A DNA stretch of 64,000 nucleotides from Isoetes taiwanensis (Eukaryota; Streptophyta; Lycopodiopsida; Isoetales; Isoetaceae): the NCBI GenBank assembly GCA_021234155.1, contig JAJEKV010000014.1, positions 20,909,513-20,973,512 of the forward strand, read 5' to 3'. Below, one piece after another: positions 57,600 through 64,000 of the stretch; positions within the stretch are counted from its first letter, which is position 1; every line of letters begins with the position of its first letter. The notes under the pieces are model-generated. The model saw nothing but the letters and a program-made list of their open reading frames with translations. It was not told where the DNA came from and did no database searches. The translations under genes and the position numbers were made by a program.

Positions 57600-60500
57600 A
57601 ATTTGTTATTTCTTATATATCTTGATCCTCCCTTTTGAATTTTGCGTGTGGGATATCTCGAGCTGTTTTGCCAAGAACCCTAATCTGCAGAAATGCCAAG
57701 ATCCAGCAAATTTACATGAATCAACCACCCAATCATGACCCTAAGACATCGGATCAGCCTGTATTACATCAAGAATTCATCAAATAAACTAAAAAATAAA
57801 AATCTAGCCCGGATTTGTCAAGAACGGAACTGAACATGGGATTTAAAAAGGGGGAAAATGACTCAAGAGTTTTTTCGAGGGCTTTGAGGCGAAGAACGGA
57901 TCGAAGACTTTGAAAAAAGACCGGTTCCAAGATCTTGAGCTTGAATTTGCCTTCCACATATCAGATTATGCAGGAATTACTGATAATTTCTGGGAATGAC
58001 CTGACTGTGTACCTTATTTGATCCTATGCCCAAGACATCGAGCTTGGGATTAACATTACTTGCAGTGTGATTCTTTGATGAATGGAAATCCGATCCTTGT
58101 TGTAATATTTGTGAATGATCCCTGTTGACTTTGTGTTTGGCATCATGCAGAGATAACAGTTGACCCTTGCATTCAAGCACGAGAAAAATAGCAAAATTGT
58201 AGCATGTATGCATCTATAGCATAGGTCAATAATGATCAAAGTGCCTGCATAATTTTCTGATAAAAATTTGCACTTGCATAGCTAGATCAGTAATCTACTC
58301 ATACTAATCCATACTTGCATCTTCCTTGAGTGATTTGCATCCTTTCACTTGCAAAGGCATAATTAGCATAGGTATCTGTTCCAAAAGGCAAATACAACAC
58401 TTAAGCATCAGGTAGTTCAAGATTTGCTTGATGTTCACAGTTTGTAATAGTCTGTCAGACCTAAACTCAAATTTCCAGAAAAATTAGCATAATTCTTGGC
58501 AAAGGGCATGTTTGACCATTGTGTACAGACATATTGAGAGAGGATCAAAGCATCAAATTCCAAAAAGGAGCTGCCTTTGTCGAGTTACAAAATTTCACTC
58601 CCTGCTACGGATATTGACCAAATCTTGACCCGGTCAGGAGTGCACTTTTGAGTGGTTTGCATTGATTAAAATCTGTCTGACTTTATGCCTAACATCCTTT
58701 AGGGCCTTAAGCAGCTCTAGCATCAAAAATCACAACAAATGATATATGGACATTACGAAAAGTAATCAAATGTACTAAGAGATATATAAAGTGCAGTCTC
58801 TAAAATTTAGAATTTTTGAGGGCTCAATGAATTCTAAATCCTGGCGAAAGAAACATTGGAATTTCCGTTTGGTAGCCAACGTCCTCCATATGCAATGTTT
58901 TTGAAATATCAACGTCTCCATCATCCTCTAAATCATTGTTTTGTTTGCCATTAGAGAAGCCATAAAGTTGACTAGCTTTTTGGAATCATTTGCATCATCC
59001 CAAGACCTCATTCTTCCTTGTCCCATGTAGCAAATAAGATCTACACTTGTAGATAACCCACAAATTACAAACATACATCTGTAATAGATGCATGTGACAG
59101 GGTTAGTGTAGCGCCTTGTTCTTGGCTAATTGTGCGGTGTTGAAGGGCAACATGCAAGCACGCGATAGGATAAACTTACCAGTTCTTAACATTTGTGCCA
59201 CGATATAGCAAAGATTAGACAAAATGCTTAGCAATGCTACAATAAATTCTTGTTGTTTAATACTACACAGTTGTTAATCTCCCCGGCTCCATAGAGAGTA
59301 TACTTGTCCTTCCTTTCATTATGAGCTCTGTTGACACCTCCTTCGCATAGTATGTAAAATGTTTCTTCCTTAAATCTTTCCCTCGTCATGTAGAGCCTTG
59401 CAAATAATAACTCCTTTAAGAGGCTTGTGTTCAACCCAATCGTGAGCATGCTTCAATCCTGGATTAGTAGAGCTAGGGATCATCATGTCCATCCTAAACA
59501 CACATTGCAAGTGGAGATAATCTAACTCTGACCTGTGCTCTTGTGAAACCATCCCAACTCTGCAATGACTGTCTAAAATCCTACACGTTCTCATGTATAT
59601 ATCCTTCTCAGATCAAGCATAAGAGATGTTTGTGTAGCGATGTTTTCTCATTTCGTTTCTTCCCTTTGTTGTTTCTTTCCTTCTCCTGCCTAAAATCCTA
59701 TGTTCTCCTCCAATTGCCTTTTCTTCTCCTATTTCGACTTCAGTTTTTCCTCTTTCTGCTTCAGCTTCTCCTCCCTCTCTAGACTGCTCCGTCTCCCTCT
59801 CTTGTTTTGCAGTTTTCCTCTTTTTCTTCTGCAAATCTTTCAAGATGCTCGCTTTCTTTAGTCTCTCTTCTTTTTAATAATAAGCGGCAAAGCACATGCA
59901 TACTTGCACCAAAAGATTCTCTGTTTCTATAGAATTACTTTGATGGAAAAAAGTGCTACAAAATTAGGAAGGCTTCAATTCAATGCCATGGTAACAGCAG
60001 CGAAGCTACTCTCGGGTAATCTGCGTTTTTCAACCAAGCTATTTGTACTTCTTTGCAATCTGCCCTCTTCATCTAATGACCTGTCATTCATGTTTGTAGC
60101 AACAATATCTAATTTTTATTTTGCAAGCTACGGGGAAAGTACCTTGGCTAACCACATTATCTATACATAGAAATAGAATGAGATCAAACATCCCTCGTAT
60201 GCATATTTAGTCAAAAGAAAAAGAAAAGCAAAAAAAAAAAAAAAGAATATAATGGTTGAAGGCCCCCTAGGAATCGAACCTTGGCTATTCCAAAGGGTCT
60301 TACAAAAATATACATATCTGGTGTTGCATGTTGCCTACAACCTGTCTCATGCATATCTATATTTTAATATATGTAGATGATATTTATCTTTAAATGCCCA
60401 TGTTAGAAGAAATAGAAGGGCTAAGGTGCCGCTTACGCTAAGATAAATAATCCTCAAGTTTATGTTATAATTTGACTGCATTTTTATGCAACCTAAAAAG

Positions 60501-60880
60501 TGTTGTATGGCTTATGGCTCAGGGGAATAGAATCTCATTCTCGTAGTGCTATCTTCCCATGAGATGCCAATTTAGAATGTGATCCATTCTCACTCTATCT
60601 TTCAAAAAAATATGCCCTAAATGTTCACTTTCTTCCAAGAATAAAACCATATTCTACCTTCTCTGACAATCAAACCTCTTGTGCCGCAAATTTTGCAAAA
60701 CATTATAGATGTGGGTACTGTTTCTATATTTCTCTAAACCAGGCTCCTTCCCTACATTTATCAGCAGGTGGCATTCTTCATTCCTAGCTGCTTTGGAAGC
60801 ATGCTCAAAGTAAATAAGGATATAATTAGAGTAAGAAGCTTTGCAAGTAAGGCCATATAGCGCTGAGCAGTAGCTGTGCA
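57600..60880. other. Gene-free or unrecognised stretch
   Basis: No recognised domain. Two - strand pieces look mildly protein-like but match nothing I know. One is 59594-59370, containing RSELDYLHLQCVFRMDMMI and HDWVEHKPLKGVIICKALHD. The other is 58985-58826, containing ASQLYGFSNGKQNN and DVGYQTEIPMFLSPGF before a stop. Either could be a stray exon or a transposon remnant. A pol III B-box-like GGTTCGATTCC lies on the - strand near 60265-60275 without a tRNA fold. Confidence 0.4.
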
Positions 60881-60899
60881 ATTCTAGCAGATTTCCCTG

Positions 60900-61176
60900 G
60901 TGATACTTGAGGTAAATGAAGTTGAAGGGTATCTTGAGGAACCCATCAACTATAGCATGCAGTTTTTTGGGTCGGCAATTCTTAATCAAACTGGCAGTTC
61001 TTCAAGCAGATCGCAGTTCTTCATGCCGACAGTTCTTGGCAAGTGGCTCTTCATCGATTTTAGGAGATCACAAAAACCTCGCAGAGCAGATCTATACAAC
61101 TTTTCAAATCTATAGAACCTCGAAGAGCCTCCCCTATTTCCATTTTGTAGGGGAATGGAGGTTGGTCCTCCATTCC
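60900..61176 (-). mobile_element. Short inverted-repeat element, copy 2 (partial, opposite orientation)
   Basis: CCCTATTTCCATTTTGT at 61132-61148 is the reverse complement of the left terminal repeat of the element at 14976-15596 with one mismatch. It is followed by the same palindrome core ATGGAGGTTGGTCCTCCAT (61155-61173). Internally, TCTATAGATTTG-like and GATCGCAGTTC-like stretches resemble copy 1 loosely. The far end was not located, so the left limit is a guess. Confidence 0.5.
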
Positions 61177-61408
61177 TGGTTTTGCAGGTGACTGCTCCTG
61201 GCTAGCGCTGATCGCGGGACATTACCTGCAACCGGGAATGAAGTCCCAACAAAGAAACAAAAAAGGCAAAACCCTAACTCAATCTTTGCATGTCTTTGTC
61301 TAAAATAAATTGAAAAATCATGGTTCTGACTATTAGAAGTATCATCAAAATTAATGTGGGCATATGGTACACTTTGGGTACATGCATTAGTATGTTTTAT
61401 CAAATAGT

Positions 61409-64000
61409 TTTTTTTTTTTTTTTTTTATGAACATGGACCTTTATTACTCAAAAGAATACAAAGAGTGCATGGGGGACTCAAAACCCAGTGAAGAAGATGT
61501 CCACTAGAGCAACACTATCCACCACATACATAATACAGAAAAGCAGAGAATACATATCACCATGAGCACAATTGTTTGCTATGAGTAAGTCTGAATCTGA
61601 AGATATCGCTCCCGAATAACACTCTTGACGTCATCCTTTAAGGAAGAACACTTGTACGCCTTTACAATGTGACTACGAGCATCACTAAGCACTTGCGTAT
61701 CTAAAAAGACCTGTCCCTTGAAGATGAGGAGATTTCTCTCTTCTAGATGGACCAGATGATCCAAGCAGATGCTAAGTGGAAAGCCCTCTTTGCTAATTTG
61801 TCCCAGGAACTAGGATAGACTGAGAATAGGACCTGCTGACTATTCAAGTCACAATGGAAAAGGCTCAAAGGCCACTGCCAAGCAAGTCGAACATGGTGAT
61901 ACAAGAAAAAGCAGTGCTCAATTGTCTCATTCCTCTGCATGCAAAGAGGGTAGATCACAGAGACTTTTGGATGAAATCTGTGAACAATAGCGTTTACCCC
62001 CACGCATCTATGAATGATCTGCCACCATAAGATAGATAGCTTAAGATGGAGCAATTTATCCCATACCCATCGCCAAACTGCTTTCCGATGAGGCTCAGGG
62101 ATAACTAAAGGCCACTTTGGCGATGGAGGCAACACTTAAGGATGAAGCAGGATGCTTCCCTTAACACTGCCATGAACCACCCAGAGCTGGGGAGCCACGT
62201 CTTGTGGAGGTGGAGGAAAAGTAGCAGCTAATTTTTCTCAAATGCGATGGTCCCAACGAAGGAGGAGGAACTTCAATCTGAACTCATTCCACGTCAACAA
62301 TCTTGTCTCATTATACCATGCAGCTACTGTGAGCACACCTGTTGCTCGCCATCGGCGCTGCGTCAATGGATGGATAGAAGAAGAGACCAGGGGACAATCC
62401 GCCTGGCCGTCACCCAACAGGATCCACCAGCAACTGGTTGTACGATCTGTGTGGGCCATCGGATGGAACTGAAACAAAGTGTGCACAGTCTCCCAAGCAG
62501 CTAGCAACCCCTTGAGGAAAGGAGAGGCATTAGGATATGGAGAAAGTGGATAGAATAATGCCCATGGGAGGAGTGGCTTAATGGATGGAGAGCCAAAGGA
62601 AATGCACATCTGTAAAGACTGGTGAATAAGACGCAGTCCTGGCGAATTATCAACATTATTTAAATCCGCCATATGAACTTAGAAATCAGCACCATGCTCT
62701 GGAGAAGAAAGTAAATGATCCCCAGCCCCCACAAAGTTTAAGCATAATGCACTTCGCCCAACTAATTTTAACATCAGCTCCTACTTCAATGCCATCCCAG
62801 ATAAAGTTCATGACAATAAGAACAATGAGCTGCATCTTTGTTTGCGGTGCCAGCAAGATGGATGCCATATAGACATGTGTACTACTCAGAACTGACTTTG
62901 CTACAGTTATGCAGCCAGCCATGGATAACTTAGTCGTGGACCAGCAGAACAAATGACTTTCCAAGCCCTTAATAATAACATCCCACGCATCTCCAGATGA
63001 GAGGTGTATATCAACTGGAATGCCCAGAAGCCATGCCATGGGGAAGAACCTTCCATGGAAATGCAACCACAGAAGATGGCACTGGAGAGTCTAGGGCCCA
63101 CAAGGTAGTACACTTTTGCCATCCCACAAAGATACCAGAAGCCAAAGAGAAACTGTCCAACAAGGAAATGGCATTCTGCAAAATCTGCTCATCAGCCATT
63201 AAGAACAAGAAAGTGTCATCTGCATGCTGATTACAAATCTCTTGTGAACCATTATTCATGGGAAGACCCTGCAAGATGCCTTCCTGCACTGCAAGAGAGA
63301 ATACCTGAGAAAGAATGTCTGCCACAATTGTAAAAAGCAACGGTGCCAAAGGACAGCCCTGGCGAATGCCACGTCCCACCTGAAAAAATGTCGATGGTTC
63401 CCCTTGAAAAAGAATTGAAGAATAAGTAGAATAATGAAGTTTCATAACGTCTATTGCGAACTAGGCACCAAAACCAAGACGTAGGAGGCACTGCTCTAGG
63501 AAACTCCAGTCAACACTGTCATATACTTTTGCAAAGTCCAGCTTCAAGTATGCAATGGGATAACCATGAATTCTAGCCCGATAGAGACCCTCATATGCTG
63601 CTGCCACATTATTCAAGATACACCGGCGAGGCAAGAAACCTGACTATGTGGAAGAGATGGACTCGGTAAGCACGCCACAAAGCTTATGAGCAAAAGCTTT
63701 AGCAAAGATCTTGTACACTGAGGACAACAAAAATCTGAAATGGAAGAGGGATCCTTACATTTTGGAATAAGGGAGATACAATCAGAATTGAGGATTTTAT
63801 CCAGATGCCTCTATCTTTTAAAATCCCAGAAAGCATCATACACATCTGCACCGAGCCAATCCCAATACTCCTGGAAAAATTCCACCAGAATACCGTCAAG
63901 ATCCGGACACTTGCCCCTCTTGAGAGAAAATGTTTCCTCAGCTAAATCGTTCTGGCTGATCTCAGCCTCTAAAGTGGCCCTTTGCTCATTGGTGACTATA
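61409..64000 (-). mobile_element. LINE family D, copy D2 (RT, runs off the right edge)
   Basis: A - strand non-LTR element with its poly(A) seen as the T run at 61407-61426. From the right edge: IFAKAFAHKLCGVLTESIS, an in-frame stop, GFLPRRCILNNVAAAYEG, AYLKLDFAKVYDSVDWSFL (63540-63508), VGRGIRQGCPLAPLLFTIV, QHADDTFLFL (HADD at 63226-63215), then after frameshifts LSMAGCITVAKSVLSST, and a zf-RVT-like tail (LLHLKLSILWWQIIHRC, LCMQRNETIEHC). It matches family D copy D1 at the left edge but is better preserved. The RT catalytic Asp residues are present. Several frameshifts and stops make it inactive as read. ORF1 and endonuclease would lie beyond 64000. Confidence 0.88.

Noticed and set aside
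59370-59594. Unknown - strand gene (74 codons)
   Set aside because: The sequence looks mildly protein-like but has no recognised family, no supported splice partners and stops on both sides.
60250-60340. tRNA or SINE on the - strand (GGTTCGATTCC B box)
   Set aside because: No A box, acceptor stem or anticodon arm could be built upstream at proper distance, and no element ends are visible.

Overview
The window is nuclear DNA of a land plant. Two intron-rich housekeeping genes of plant type are present, and nearly everything else is retrotransposon: plant-type LINEs, Copia fragments, small inverted-repeat elements and low-copy tandem repeats. The lineage cannot be fixed from sequence alone. 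The dominance of several divergent LINE families would suit a large-genome non-seed plant (fern or lycophyte), but that is a weak inference. No rRNA, tRNA, CRISPR array or bacterial-type operon was seen.

Layout. 0-2.3 kb: decayed LINE (family D, + strand) with a poly(A) tail. 2.3-6.6 kb: gene-free, with a 105-bp tandem repeat and a long inverted repeat just before the first gene. 6.67-13.29 kb: geranylgeranyltransferase type I beta subunit, 11 coding exons on the + strand, all phases consistent, predicted 351 aa, all three zinc ligands present. Intron 6 carries a reversed Copia RT fragment and a G-quadruplex-type purine tract. 13.3-17.4 kb: tandem repeats, an inverted-repeat element and a possible Helitron end.

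17.4-41.8 kb: a 12.2-kb segment present twice in direct tandem (17413-29622 and 29623-41815). Each unit holds a LINE A (- strand), an adjoining LINE B RT region (+), about 4.4 kb of anonymous DNA rich in hairpins, and a LINE C (- strand) ending in an (ATAATC)n tail rather than poly(A). The junction cuts LINE C in the first unit; the second unit runs on into the rest of LINE C (to about 42875). Many differences between the copies sit at CTG/CAG sites and change length, which looks more like consensus error at methylated CHG sites than evolution. Broken frames in this block should therefore be read cautiously.

41.8-64 kb: more LINE remnants, a Copia gag-protease-integrase fragment cut off at the start of RT (46898-49475), a Tourist-like MITE beside an LRR (NLR-type) pseudogene fragment, an apparently intact proteasome beta-2 (PSMB7/PBB type) gene on the - strand (51803-53591, 7 exons, 275 aa), a LINE ORF1 remnant, and a second family D LINE on the - strand running off the right edge. 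The two genes act in unrelated pathways (protein prenylation and proteolysis); nothing suggests co-regulation. No clearly new protein system was found. The most interesting features are the recent tandem duplication of a nested LINE cluster, its unstable palindromes, and the hexanucleotide-tailed LINE C.
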